A stretch of 64,000 nucleotides of DNA from Ancylostoma caninum. Lineage: Eukaryota; Nematoda; Chromadorea; Rhabditida; Ancylostomatidae. The DNA is taken from assembly GCA_037903475.1 (NCBI GenBank), contig JBAJFG010000002.1:2790001-2854000 (forward strand), read 5' to 3'. Positions 44,611 through 57,240 of the stretch are shown here, one piece after another (position 1 is the first letter of the stretch; each line of letters begins with the position of its first letter). The notes under the pieces were generated by a model. The model worked only from the letters and a program-made list of their open reading frames with translations. It was not told the DNA's origin and searched no databases. The translations under genes were made by a program, and so were the position numbers.

Positions 44611-45045
44611 GTCCAGAATCGCATATACATTGAAAATGACTGATACGGTGGCGAAATATCAGGACAGGTCCAGGTTTTTGCAAGCGTTCATTGATAAGTT
44701 GACAGTTATAGACGGCAAAAGGGTGTGATTTCTATGGAATGCTCGGAACCTGCCCCGAAACCCTACTAATTAGTATGCGCAAATATTTGATATTTCAATT
44801 CATATTGGAAGAACTCGCACTTCAATTCGCTTCACTTCCAGAGAGAAAGACGGCATAATCAGAATTTCAAATCACCAAATCTAGTGCTTGTGTTTGGAAT
44901 TGCCTGACATGACAGTACTAGGGAGAATGAGAATGGTTTCAAGACCATTTCGCATAGTTTCCGTTAGGCTCGCGCGACGTTATGGTCCAATGATATATCT
45001 GTGCAAATGAACTAACAGTTGTTTTTTGATGAATTTATTGTGGAA

Positions 45046-46374
45046 TTATTAGGTCGTCAAGTATGAAATGTCCGATTTCATGAGCGGTCAGTTTGACAGT
45101 CTCTATCTTCGAAGATTTACTAGATCTCTGCTCATCTTTATTCTCATTATGAAGATACATCCTCTTCCTTCCAAAGTCACTTGATGGGTTTTTGATCAGT
45201 TTTCGAATTTTTGTTTGAAAGCATTTTTGTAGAACTACTCAAAGACGAAAAATCGTGTCGTTTTGGAACATAGGTTCCTTTTTCTAGCCATTAGAGCTGA
45301 GAACGCTGGGAACATAAGGGTAGTGTCAAGGGTCATTTGGCTACTAAATGCACTGAACAGCGTTTGCTTGGGAAGTTCCGCTCAGGTGATATGAAGCTCC
45401 AAAGTGAGTCTTATGATGAACCTGGATATCGATGAGCTGGAAGCCGTAGTCGAAGCGGATAGGAGTCAAACTAGGTCAGTATAAGCAGCAAGGTGTGACT
45501 TTTATAACCTATTAATATTTAGGTACTCAAGGCAATATGACCATTAAAGGTGGTTCGGTAAACAAATTTTGGCACTATTCCACTTGTTCTGCTCCAAAAT
45601 CTCAAAATCAAAAATTTCCCTAAAACTTCGTCTAGGGGGGTTATTTGACATGCTGATCACGAATATCACATTGATTTTGCACGGTAACCCCATTTGGGTA
45701 GGGTTACGGTGGGGCAAGGGTAAGTATGGCATCTCACAAAAACACCTGAATTTTTGTCCACGGGGGTTTTTTGACGTGCTGACCCCATTTGGGTAGGGTT
45801 ACGGTGGAGTAAAGGTAAGTCTACCTACCGTGACCCTACCCAAATGGGGTTACCGTGCAAACCCAATGTGATATTCGTGATCAGCATGTCAAAAAACCTC
45901 TGTGGACAAAAATCCAGGTGTTTTTGTGAGATACCATACTTACCCTTACCCTACCGTAACCCCACCCAAATGGGGTTACCGTGCAAAACCAATGTGATAT
46001 TTATGATCAGCATACCAAATAACCCCCCTAGACGAAGTTTTAGGGAGATTTTTGATTTTGAGATTTTGGGGCAGAACAAGTGGAATAGTGCCCAAAGGCA
46101 GTTTTTCCCAGTTTGACCCTCAAAAATGGGCGCGAATTGCTGGAGAAAATGTTCAATTTTCAACATGATCTTGGAAACGCCCTTCGCCACTTGATTGCTA
46201 CTAGCTTTCCACGTTTCCAAGCTGTTGGCGCAATCAAGCTGTAGTTAGGATGGCAAGGCTGTGGGGATAGCATAGAAGCATATTCGGATATCTCATACTG
46301 CATCTTGCTTTAGAAACAAAACTCGAAATCTTCTCATCCAAAATCGGACATTTCATACTTGATGACCTAATAAT
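45046..46374 (+). mobile_element. Mariner relic containing a nested palindrome
   Basis: TTATTAGGTCGTCAAGTATG AAATGTCCGATTT at 45,046 is matched by AATCGGACATTTCATACTTG ATGACCTAATAA ending near 46,374, terminal repeats of about 30 bp. Plus-strand remnants at 45,370-45,480 read KFRSGDMKLQSESYDEPGYR, like mariner FRSGD..LED.PRSGRP. The right half is replaced by the foldback at 45,569-46,095. Confidence 0.7.
45569..46095. repeat. Near-perfect 0.5-kb palindrome (foldback)
   Basis: The left half (TTTGGCACTATTCCACTTGT TCTG..CTAAAACTTCGTCTAGGGGGGTTATTTG..CTGATCACGAATATCACATT..) reappears reversed in the right half, ending CAGAACAAGTGGAATAGTGC. The arms are about 250 bp each with the centre near 45,830. 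The left arm has lost about 35 bases relative to the right around 45,781. Both arms carry the CTGATCACGAATAT word shared with the TATCGATT family. Confidence 0.8.
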
Positions 46375-46618
46375 TACATTTCCAAAATGAGACGGAAAAA
46401 TGAATCTCACTTTTTTAAATGTTCATTGAAACGGTGTATGGTTATCTGCATGATTAGTGATCATCTGTTAGAAGCTTTTAAGTACCCTCATGCAAAAAAC
46501 AGTGGAAACTTATTTTACAATCTATCAGTTAAGCTGGAGTGTGCATACGCCTTGTGCGAAAAATCTGGTGCACCGAACATAAAGGGATAGAAGGTGGGAT
46601 AGAAAATGTTGGCCTGGA

Positions 46619-49600
46619 ATGGAGATGGAACCAGTGTTTGTGGGTCCGGCTGTGGCGCTTGATACTGCGGCGCTTGGGATCCAAAGTGTTTCGAAAATAA
46701 ATTTGAGATGTACTAAAAAAATGATGCCGAAAATTGGGAAGAAGACAAAACGGGTGCGCATTCGATTCTGAGCTTTCACCTTCTATCTTGTTGTCATATC
46801 TGAACGATATCACCTCTATACGGTTTTAGGTACCGTCGGCAGCGGTATCCTCATCGGGATCATCGTCAGCAACAGCACTTTGTGGTCCAAATGGAGCCGG
46901 CTCGAACAACAATAGTGGAGAACGCAGCGATCGTAGCGGTAGCCGTTCTGGATCTCCCCCATCTCAGTTCATGGGTCCTGCGGCTCCAAATCATGGCGTA
47001 GCTGCTCCACATCAGAAAAACCTTGCCAGAGTCCAAGCGACAGCTCCACCTGGTATCTTACATTTGTTCTCATACTACATTGTGTACATCGTTGTAAAAT
47101 TTACTTTTATGGAAGGATAGCGATAACTTCTTATGTTCTGCTTCAGTTGTAACATGCTCGCCATCCTCGCTGTCGACTCAAAGTGTTGCTCCTCAAATCG
47201 CAACAATCGGTGCTAGTGAACACACAGATAGCAGCGCCGAGGTTAGTTTTGTTCTCTTTGGCTCTGCTTACTCTCCTTCTATATTATATTGTCTTGATTT
47301 TGTAGCTATCCCTTCAATTTACTTCATTAATGTCATTGTAATTTTTCAAAACTCGATTTTGATCACATTTTCGAATATTGCGGCTAGGAATCAGAGCTGT
47401 AGTTAGCTGCTCATCAGATTATGAGTCATTTATGAAAAGTGAGAATGTTACCATTCAACCACTCTGTTTCTTTCGCTTTTGCAGGTGCTCTCCGTTTTTG
47501 AATGTCCTGTTTGTCTGGAGTATATGTTGCCACCTTACCTGCAGTGTCAAGCTGGTCATCTTGTTTGCGGCAATTGTCGCCCAAAACTCCAGTGCTGCCC
47601 TACTTGCAGGGGACCCACACGTTCGTTTTTTTCACTTGCTATAATCGATTGACCGCATTTCTTCTGGATTTCGTGTTTTTTAATTGTCACGTTATTTTTC
47701 CAGCAAGTGTACGTAATCTCGGCCTCGAAAAAATTGCTAACACTGTTCGTTTCCCATGCAAATTCGCATCGTCAGGTTGTCCCCTCTTTTTCTATCACTT
47801 TGACAAGGTTGAGCACGAAGAGGCTTGTGAATGCCGGTGCGTTTTCTTTTTTTTTTCGTGTTGTTCTTCCTCTTTTGTGTACTTCAATAATGTTATTAGA
47901 AATTATTTTCTCATTTTCTTTCTGTTCCAGCCCATATAGTTGTCCGTGCCCCGGTGCTGCCTGTAAATGGCAGGGAGCGTTAAACGATGTTATGGATCAT
48001 CTTAAGAAAGTTCACAAAAGCATTACTACTCTTCAAGGTATTGCTATCCTTATGAATGTATAATAGATTCTGTGGTTTTTGTGATAGGACTATGCATTCG
48101 AGGTGATTTATAGAGGACGTTTTGTTTTGGAACTTCACCTATGAGGCGCTTGCAACAGGAAAGAGCTGGTGTTGTTCATGGTGTGTAACTTGGAACTTAG
48201 GATCATTATTTGTAAGAAGGTGTCATCAGTGTGTAAGCTAAAACAAAACATATTTAACGATGCTTGAAGTGGAAATACTTCGCTTCACATGCCACTGAGA
48301 TTATTTGTGCCGCCCACGGTTGACTTCTTTTCTGGAGGTAGCATCCCGTAAGATCTATGGATTTTAACTTCTTAGGTATTTTCGGAGGTACTCACATGAT
48401 GGGAGTGATCTGTTGGTTGCACATAACAAAACCCACAGTTGCTTAGCCTTATTTTTGACTAGTAGACTTCATAGCCGTACATAGAAAAATATGGTTGTCA
48501 ACCAATCAGTTTGGTGTTTTTACGGTTACTGCCTGAACATCTCACTTACTGCCTGCGAAGGAAAAAAGAAGTTATTTTAATAGGTTAGAACCGAACGCGA
48601 AGCTGATCATTAGTTTAAGTGCACTCCCCAAAACTTCTGTGAGTGAAAACAGTGTCATAAAGCGTCATCGTCCTCCCATGTTTCTGAAGACCTCTTCACC
48701 TTATTCATTCCATTTCAGCTTTCCTTATCGTACTTATTTTAGTAGCTTGGAGTAAATCAATGTCTTCCAGGAGAAGATATTGTGTTTCTCGCAACGGATA
48801 TCAATTTGCCAGGTGCTGTAGATTGGGTGATGATGCAGAGCTGTTTTGGCTACAACTTCATGCTTGTATTAGGTATGAAATTTGAGCAACAACATTAGGA
48901 CGTTCTGGTCACTAACCATTTCTGTCTATATTCAGAGAAGCAAGAGAAGTTCGATCACGGACAGCAAGTTTTCTATGCTGTTGTGCAGCTCATTGGTGCA
49001 AAGAAGGAAGCTGATAATTTCATGTACCGGTAGGTAGTTTGTTTTCACTGTAAACAGTTCGCAGGAGTACCTCCTTTTTCTCCACAGTTGAGAAAGTTTC
49101 TCTCTGCTACGGTAGCATTGCAAGAGATGATAACATGCAATTGGCGTGTGCGCAATTTGAACTGTTTGTTGAGATTTAGTCCCAGAAAACATGCAGTTTT
49201 GTTTGTGACCACATGACTCCAGGTTGGCACTACCATGATCCTTTTTTTTTCGTTTAATACTAAATGAGGAGCCATTTTACTGCTTTGTTGCCAGCGATAA
49301 TTTCGAATTAGTAAGTCTGACGATTTGATGCATTTCTGGCAATTTTCTATGAATAGGGGAAATTTATTCGGTTTACAAGCCAAAATGTAATCAAAATTAA
49401 AGAAATTCAAAATTATTATTTCTCTTCAACTGTTTCAGTTTGGAATTATCCACTCATCGCCGTCGGTTATGCTGGGAAGCAACACCACGTTCAATTCACG
49501 AGGGTGTTGCTCATGCGATTCAGTTATCTGATTGTTTAGCATTTGACACACCAACAGCTCAGCTATTTGCAGGTGAGCTAGTTGAGTTATGGTCTTCTTT

Positions 49601-49762
49601 GCTTTTCTTCGCCCATTATTCAGCATTTTACTTTCAGAGAATGGAAATCTCGGTATCAACGTCACAATCAGTATGGTTAGTTTTTTGTCCTTGTTTGCTA
49701 AGAAGGCTCCCACGGCTTGATTTCCAAAAATTTCGTCTCTCATATCTTCGTTGTAGGTTTAA
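46619..49762 (+). CDS. siah-1: SIAH-family E3 ubiquitin ligase (Seven-in-absentia)
   Basis: Exons: 46619-46753 (start exon, inferred), 46830-47052, 47147-47241, 47485-47620, 47704-47836, 47931-48037, 48771-48872, 48936-49029, 49439-49572, 49638-49675, 49757-49762. All junction phases agree and the product is about 400 residues. After a Ser/Gly/Pro-rich N-terminus comes the C3HC4 RING finger [37 protein letters not shown] (about 156-196). The SIAH zinc fingers follow ([37 protein letters not shown]). The TRAF-like substrate-binding domain contains [34 protein letters not shown] and [12 protein letters not shown], and ends [13 protein letters not shown]. It transfers ubiquitin to bound substrates as a dimer. 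The family call is certain. The first exon and the 2-codon last exon (reading through gives 13 other residues) are less sure. Confidence 0.95.
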
Positions 49763-50789
49763 GCATTTTTCGGCGGGTCAAGTGACGACCTGAGTTCGAT
49801 AGTGTGGCGTTCTTTGCTTCGGATTATCAGCTGTCATGTGGCAAATGCGTTTGTAAATTGTGGTTTCGACACTTGTTTTCTTTTTGCATATTCATGTACA
49901 ACTACTATTTCTGCTACAGAAACAAGCTGTTTTCTATGTCGACTGTCTAGTTTAGGTTCTAGTGTCTTCCTTATCTGTTATATGTGTAGTTTACGTTGAT
50001 GATATTCATTGTCCTATCCTGTGTATAATTTTGGTCGTTGGACCATGTGCTACGGATGACTTCATGGCAACGACAAGCAGACCTCCCATCCTGAATTGTA
50101 CCGAGGACTGGTCTTTTGGCTTTGAAATTGTTTTGGATCGTTGCCTTGCTAGTTACATCATTGGGGCAGTCGTCTCTTTCGATGTGACGGATGTAGCTTC
50201 GTTTTGTGCGGGTCCTAGAGAAAAGCAGTAGTTTTTTTTTCTACCGAGCCAAGCCTCGCAAATTTACTCTTACTTTTATTGAGATTAAACCCTTTGCGTT
50301 TTAGTGACATCTAGTATCATAATGTCGTTATTCAAAACTTCTTATTACGTATTTCGCTGTTTACTTTTCCTTCGATTGATTTTAAGATCAAACTGTTTGT
50401 GATAATTAGAGCATTGAGTCGTTGTATCTTTCAATAGGGTATTTTACTTGAGCAGACTGTTGCTGCAGATGTTTTGCAAGTTTATCGGCACACATGAATT
50501 CGTCAGTTTCAGTTGCTTTCTTTACTTGTGAATATTGTTTTCGAGAAGAGATTTGACTGTGGTTGAGTTCACATGGTTGCCTTTCGGTTCATAGTTTTGC
50601 AGAGGTCTCTTTCGCATCCTCGGTCGTGGATCCATTATGTGCAAGAACAAATACATCCAAATATTTTCTTTTCAAATCTGGAACATTAGATCAACTAAGG
50701 ATGACATGGAGATGACTTGGACAAGAGCCGTCAGCGACTCTACTCCACGGAACGTTAAGCGCACAACAGGAAGACTACCGACCCGATAG
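49763..50789. other. 3' flank of siah-1, about 1 kb, no gene seen
   Basis: T-rich DNA expected to include the siah-1 3' untranslated region. I saw no AATAAA close to the stop and no exon-like frame with family motifs. Confidence 0.45.
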
Positions 50790-51106
50790 TCAGACTTCAG
50801 ACTTCTTCACGAAGTCGTTTAGGGAAAGATGTGATGCTTTTCGTGTTCCACGAGCGGACAAAATCCATTGGACGACTGGCACGCGGGAGGGACAAATGTA
50901 AAGATTGCTGACGCCCACTCGGTATATCCGAAGATCAACGGGAGTCAAGATGACCAACGTAATGCGGAATCCATGTGCTTTAGGAAAACAGTCCTTGGCT
51001 TTGAATACCTCTGTTGACTTCTTCGCAGAGTTTTCAAAACCATTGATGACTGCATCGCACGATGCCCGCAATTTGGTCATGCTCTCGTTAAACCTTGTTT
51101 TCTTGG
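50790..51106 (-). CDS. Candidate exon of an unidentified minus-strand gene
   Basis: A consensus acceptor CTTTTTCAG on the minus strand precedes an open frame starting NRPKKTRFNESMTKLRASCD AVINGFENSAKKSTE. It stays open to a stop at 50,790, with a possible GTATTC donor after STE. I recognise no family. It could belong to the secreted-protein gene upstream on the same strand or to a separate gene. Confidence 0.3.
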
Positions 51107-51115
51107 GTCTGTTCT

Positions 51116-52232
51116 GAAAAAGTTGGTATGTACCTCAGCAAAACTTAGGGCAGATCACGTGTTTCAAGGCTTGCATAGTGGGAAGTCCAGATGGCTCACA
51201 TTTAGGAAGTAAGCTGATGACACGCCTTCATCACATACAACATCATAATGTACAACAAATGTGCAGGTGAAGCCAAGAACTGAAGGTCTGAACCAATCTA
51301 AAGCTGTTTTTTTTTCAAAGTTGGTGGAAGAGCTTTGTCAAAAGTTCGTTTTATTTTTCTCAAAGATGCTCGAAAAATACTATATCTTCAACAAGCTTGT
51401 CCTGCCTACTTTCTCCCTTTGTTTGGTGCATTTTAGTAGCGTAGCGAATAGTAAGGATGGCATTCGATCTACTTTTTCGATTGAACAAAATTACTCCGGG
51501 TATGGATCTCGCTAGTGAAGCAACTTTCTGTCCTCTCTAACGCTGGGTAGAAAATCAGTGATTTGAAATGGAATCTCAAAGAAGTTCTCAGAGAAGACGT
51601 TACTGAGACTCTACTAGCGGGAATTGTTCAACTCTACCTCTTTATTTTTTCGTATTTGCAAGTCATGCAAGATGAAGATAGAGCTATGTAGTATGAAATT
51701 ATACATGTATTTCCAAGGCAGTTTTATAGTTAAAAGAAATACGATGTCACAGAATTTACCCGCAAAGAGCAAGAGGGCCAGCAAGAAACATTTGCAGAAA
51801 ACGTAAGCCAAAGATTTAGTTTTTTCCCTGTAGACGGTATAAGTGCGGATCATCATGAGTCCGTGATGAGAAATGGCGTTCCTTGACAACCCAACCACAA
51901 CGAATATTTTCTGGGCCTTCCCAGAGTCACCGCCAAGAATATTTGCATTGTTGAGAAGTTTGAGATGAACATTCCCTTCTAATGACTGCATTAACTCCAC
52001 ATCTCAAAAATAAGGAGAAGCAATAATGAAGCCGCACTTGGAGCTGACACTTGAGTTCTCAATGTTTATCGGGATGTGAGTGGATTTTGCTTCGCTACTT
52101 TCGGCACCGTTTCCACTGGTGCTTACTAGGTCTGATAGAGGTTGAGGCGGAAGAGAGCTGAGCCTTTCGACTTCAGGCAGCTGAAAAAGGAGTCAATGCT
52201 GCCTCTGCTGAGAGTTGAAACGAAGAAAAAGA
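51116..52232. other. Intergenic or downstream exons not resolved
   Basis: Minus-strand frames at 52,180-52,020 (after a TTTTTCAG acceptor: LPEVERLSSLPPQPLSDLVS TS..) and 52,000-51,800 look exon-like, but I could not join them in phase to the stop-containing exon at 52621-52233. They may be an alternative 3' end. Confidence 0.3.
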
Positions 52233-54163
52233 TTACTTCCACTCATTGCTAGTCATTTTGCCTTTGCACGTAGTCACCGTCTTCTGGACCGTTGACGAGA
52301 GCACCATGGGACACGCTTTGTTGTACATCGAAGGTCGTATGCCAGAGCATGTCTTTCCCGTGGACTTCGTTGTGCTGGCGCCGTAGGAGAGAAGCTGGAG
52401 ACAACTCACATATTGACCACCCTTGGCTTGAAACGAAAATGAAGGCCTAACTGTGTTATATTGAGTCTGCAGCGATGCGCTTAAACCAGCGCTAAGTTTC
52501 GACAGGACTGTTGAAGTACTCGATCCGTAAGGCTTTAGACAGCTGTCCACATCACTTTTTATTTGTAGGAGCTGGTTCCACTGAGAGACGGTAAGCTTGG
52601 AAGACAGTTTGTCCATTACATCTGCAACCAATAGTAGCTAAATATGAAATCATGTAGAAATCTTAGATGGCTGACTGTCTCCGCGACCATTTTTTTCTTG
52701 AACATCAATCCCAGCGAATGAAAAAAGCAAGAGTACTGGTCTATGTATTCAGAGTGTCGTAATGTGCGAGAAGGTTCGCCAGGCAATCAGATGGTTTTTT
52801 TTATTATTATCTCGATATTGTGTTACAGGTGATGGTCAAAAGTTCTTTGCCTTTTATAGTTAAACAAACTGATTGGGATGCTAACCTTTCTGTGTATCAG
52901 ACATTGACTTTTGCAGGCAGATATCGTCCATGATGATGTCAGTTATCTGAAAACGATGTTTGCGTTTGCATTTATTTATCACACGCGGATGGTGTTTCTT
53001 TCAGTTTCTGGGAAACAGGGGAAAACTTTTGTTTTGCTGTGATCGTATTTGTCCGAATGAAACATAGAGTGGACGTCAATGGCGGTGGCCCATCCGCGGC
53101 CTCGAGAAGAACGCCCCGCAACCGCGCCGTGCGCGCCACAACGAATGCCTTCCGCCGGGTGTGGGTCACGATGAGGCAAAATGGGGTGGGGTCTTCCCGC
53201 CCTTCGGCGTCAACTTGTCCCCACTCACATTCAAATTTGCAGGGTTCGAATGAACCAATCGCAGGCACCTTGCCCACTCACTTTTGCCTCATCATGACCC
53301 ACACACTCTTCTGCCGCTGTTATGCTATTTCTAGCAGCTTTTCTATCCGTTTCAACGATTTTTGACCGAATCGGGTAGAAAGGCGCCTAGGACTAGCATT
53401 CCGGCGGCAGATGACACGGACCACCATCATTAACGTCCACTATAGCCATAATCATCTCGGATGCAGAATTTTGTTCAAATCGATACGGCACGGCCGTTTC
53501 CATACCAGGCTCTGCAAAACATTCGTCAAGCTGGATGCGACCCAGCTGTGACCGAGCAGGTAGCAGTTGGGAACCAAGAACTTGTCTGTTTTGTAATGCT
53601 CAACGCGGGAGGTACTCGCGGGAACAGCTACCATCATCTAGTTAAAAGAAAGTTCCAAGATTAGTGACGAAAGGTTTCCTTTCGGACGACATTCGAGAAT
53701 TCTACTGCAATGTTGTGCAAGAAAATCTTGAAGGTAAAATAATGCGCGCCAGGTTCCATTTAACAGCCAGTGACAGAATGAGATTTAACTGACGACTCAA
53801 GGAAGCCAATAACGACTGTAATGATAAAATAAATTCCGAAATCACAATGCTCGCTAGCCCTTCTCACTGTCACAGGATTATGAGGACCCCGGTTTAGGAT
53901 TATCAGAATTGTTGTTGGTTGTTCTGTTGATTTGTTGCGGTGCTGTAATACTTGGCCATGCACAGCAGTGTTTGGCGTTACTAACATGCCATCGAACTAA
54001 CCGATTTAATTGTGGACGGGCTCACAAACCCTGTCATGAGTTGGTACACTCCCTGCGGTGAGTCAAATGACCCACAGTAGCACTGCGTCCACGGCGATGA
54101 GGCTGTACATTGAGAAGAGGCAGGGTTTGCGTACAGCAATGAAACAAGTATCAGCACTAACAT
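52233..54163 (-). CDS. Predicted secreted protein, about 203 aa, unknown family
   Basis: Three exons join in phase: 54163-54002, 52946-52886 and 52621-52233. The first begins MLVLILVSLLYANPASSQC, a convincing signal peptide with likely cleavage after the small residues before QC. The mature part starts CTASSPWTQCYCGSFDSPQG, then continues through ITDIIMDDICLQKSMSDTQK to a long last exon with spaced cysteines (DSCLKPYG, YVSCLQLL, KTCSGIRP, KACPM, TTCKGKM). Roughly ten cysteines and no transmembrane segment suggest an extracellular disulphide-bonded protein. I do not recognise the family. Intron 1 contains the MITE at 53,065-53,444. The C-terminus may extend if the last exon is spliced further. 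Confidence 0.6.
53065..53444. mobile_element. TA-flanked MITE, TAnAGTGGACG family, copy 2
   Basis: The ends TAGAGTGGACGTCAATGGCG GTGG and CCACCATCATTAACGTCCAC TATA are inverted. The interior shares CCTCGAGAAG.ACGCC.CGCAACCGC and CGATTTTTGACCGAATCGGG TAGAAA with the copy at 42,473-42,740. It lies in the first intron of the secreted-protein gene. Confidence 0.7.
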
Positions 54164-54429
54164 TTCCTGGAAATGGTTTCACTGTAGGAGAACAATAATG
54201 CCCATGAACAATTGGATAGATCGGTTTAACTTGATACATACGATTTAATAGTAAAGTCTTTCACTCCTTTTATATTTGCCGTGTGCATCGTTTAATTGTT
54301 GATACCGTTTACGAGCGGGCACTAATCACTTTCGTAAATCGTGAGATAATCCGGCAACAGTTTAGTTGAATTGTCATGGCTTTGTCAACACTAACGGACG
54401 TAGAACAACCACACATCTCCCCCATGATG

Positions 54430-54640
54430 GATATAAGTTTTCTGTACATGTAATTAACCGATTCGGGTAAAATTTTGCAAGTAGACCCTCCAGGTGCCAG
54501 TGGAGGCCACTTTGACACGATTTTATCAACTGGTTTATCGATTATGTTGATTTATCGATTTCTTTCCGGTTCGAATCTTGCCGAGGAAGTGACAGAGAGT
54601 GGCCAGAAAATAAAAATATCTCACAATGAGAAAAAAAAGT
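54430..54640 (+). repeat. TATCGATT repeat family, short third copy
   Basis: CCGATTCGGGTAAAATTTTG CAAGTAGACCCTCCAG and ATTTTATCAACTGGTTTATC GATTATGTTGATTTATCGAT T match the lead-in and first unit of the copies at 590 and 27,130, without the tandem array. Confidence 0.6.
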
Positions 54641-55164
54641 TCTGTTACAGCTGTTATGTTCACATCATCATTCAAATCCGTAGCGGAACGAAGCTTCACT
54701 GGAGTTAAGATTCTACCCAGATGTGCTTCAGAATACTCACTCGACTGCAGAGTAAATTCATAGCTCAGCCGACTATTGTGGACGTAGCGACAGCAACTAT
54801 TGTTCTCCATACATTTTATAAGATTCAATCTCCATGTAAGTAGCTATATGAGAACTCTAGTAATGTAACCGCTCATAAACATCGGTGTATGTAGCTGAAT
54901 TTTTTCCGGATGCAACCTAACTTTCGAAACATCTGAGCATAAGAAGAGAACAGGATTAAGCCAATTCAATACCCAACGTTTGGTACGACTCCCCGATAGA
55001 CCGCATTTGTTATAACTCATTTGCTTGAGTGAAACTTTCAAAAATCCTCCTAAGTGCTTTATTCACATATCCATTTCGTACTACATGTGAAACGCGGTAC
55101 TGTGAGATCCCTGCAGGCAAATTGTGGATGCTTTGAATCTATCTTCTCCCGGAAACTAATGAAA

Positions 55165-55440
55165 TTTTGCGCAGAAGGGTTACTCAACATACTGAGTACG
55201 AGTGTGTCTTTATGACTTCAACTTCCATTTTAGGCCGTTACAAATTCCTACAGATTTCTGTGGATATTCGTAAATTTAGTTCTTCTTTCACAGTTCATGT
55301 AACTCTTATAGAGAGGGTTGTTACACATGCTGATCACGAATATAGCATCGAATTTGCACGGGAACACATCTTTGAAATGTTATGGGACAACGTCGGCTCA
55401 GTGTGTGATAACTCGACCGGTACGTTGCCCGCAACGTAAC
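55165..55440 (+). repeat. Decayed relative of the CTGATCACGAATAT repeat
   Basis: GCAGAAGGGTTACTCAACAT ACTGAGTACGAG and, 140 bases on, TGTTACACATGCTGATCACG AATATAGCATCGAATTTGCA CGG parallel the palindrome arms at 45,640 and 45,880 and the TATCGATT units. The 90-codon frame across it is not credited as a gene. Confidence 0.45.
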
Positions 55441-57240
55441 TCCTCAAAACTGTCTTCACAAAGGGGATGCCATATGCGTGATCAACAAGTGTAACAATTC
55501 TTTTTACTGCGCCCGGCGAGATTGTGGGAAAGATGGGGAAGATAGCTATTTATATGTCCCACAGTATAAATGCCGTAACCCTACTGAAAGCCTCTAAAAG
55601 CAACACGTACCTCATACTTTTATATCCACATCAGCACACCTAACCTACCCTTTCTGGGCTGGGACTCATGCGCTATAGTAAGGCGAAACCAGGCTTGCAA
55701 ACCATTTTTTGCGTCCCGCGTCTGCTAGCATTACCTAGTTTCTACGATAATCAATCACCCGGTTGGTTTGCTTAGGTGTCGTCTCGTCACTGAATTCCAG
55801 CCCTGGGCTATCTCTGAAAATCAAGCACAAGTCCGCGTTGGTCCGTTGTGGCTCGGAACGGAAAAGGTGCATTGCCGACAGTCCTCTTAAGCGAAGCAAG
55901 CAAGTAGTGAAAACTGTGATAGTCTGAAAAGAATCAGGACCCGAACTTTTGAGAGAACATTTACCGCGGCCACATTATTTCACTGACTCGAAGAACAACT
56001 ACATAGGTATTTTGTTCGCAAGTTGCATAAGGCTACATTTAGCCTGCTATGAGTGGTCACACTGAGGAATGACTTATTTCTTTATCAGGCATATTCAATG
56101 CGCGTATAAATCGTGTGCAGAAGAACAAGCAATCAGTAGCGTAGTGAGCATTGAATTTTGAATTTAGTAAACATTGCACACTAAATTCGAAGAGTTCATC
56201 TTTATTTGATTTTCTGAAACATGGAACACTAGGTGAATAACCAGGAATTCGATCCATTACGAATAGTTAAAGACATGAATTCAACTAGTTTCTATTGGAT
56301 GCTGAGGTAGAGTTGTACGCAGTACGAATGAGAATAGTGCGTAAACACTAGAGGAGATACTGGGACGTGGGCACAAGGAAATTCGCATCCTCAGTGTCTT
56401 TCACTCGTACATAAAATCTTAGACATTTCCACATGAGTTACATTCATTTTTCAAGTCTCGTATCAAAACTGATATGTGTACACTTGATTGGAATACTTTG
56501 AGAAAATTTCTTTGCCCTGTACAAATCCGTGCCGGTACGAATTCGACTGGCTATCAATTCGAGGATATTTTGAAAGAGGCTTACGAGGAGTTCCAGAAAA
56601 TAGTGTGAGAACTTTCAACCACATAATTTCCGGCTCACTAAATACTACGCATCCATTCATTATGCACTTATATTTCTGGGACTTTAGAAAAGCTCAGCAG
56701 AGTGAGAACTGTGCAGCTTTTCTACAAATTTCCCATGATCGAAAGGAGTTCACCGATTTCGTTAGAGCTGCCACAATTTAGGAGATCTCCACCTTTGAGA
56801 ATTCACGATAGAGTGCTATCTGAGTGTGGATAGAATTAATTTGCAAGGAAATAAGAATTAGCTTTGCGAAAATTTCATTCTAAGAACTGTGTGACAAAGC
56901 CGGCAGTGTAGAGCAAAAATTGAGGAAAGTAATTCACCGTGAAGAAAATCATGCGAGGTATCACCGAATTTGATAAAGAATAGAAAAACAGCTACCCGTT
57001 TGTTCCGATGCAGGTTGAGATCACTTGATGATAGATTCAAAGGAAAATTCTAAGTTTCTGAGTCTCAAAATGAGCTCTGATGAGATATCATACATGTGTG
57101 CGAATAAATAAGAAGGGAAAATTACTAATGTTTTTTCACGATTGAGAGAAGAAGTAGGAGAAAACAAAAAAAGGATGACCAAAAGTGGCCGTGAGATCTA
57201 AAACGAAAATTTTCCGCCATCGCTCGATGTAACCTTGAAT
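55441..57240. other. 1.8 kb without a supported gene
   Basis: A plus-strand open frame at 56,488-56,690 (LPCTNPCRYEFDW..IMHLYFWDFRKAQQ, then a GTGAGA donor) vaguely recalls the post-palm region of degenerin channels, but it lacks an acceptor and a following exon. Nothing else was recognised. Confidence 0.35.

Noticed and set aside
56488..56781. Possible degenerin/ENaC-like exon
   Set aside because: The resemblance is only a CxxxPC pair and a hydrophobic stretch. There is no acceptor before it and no following exon with the GLFLGAS-type motif.
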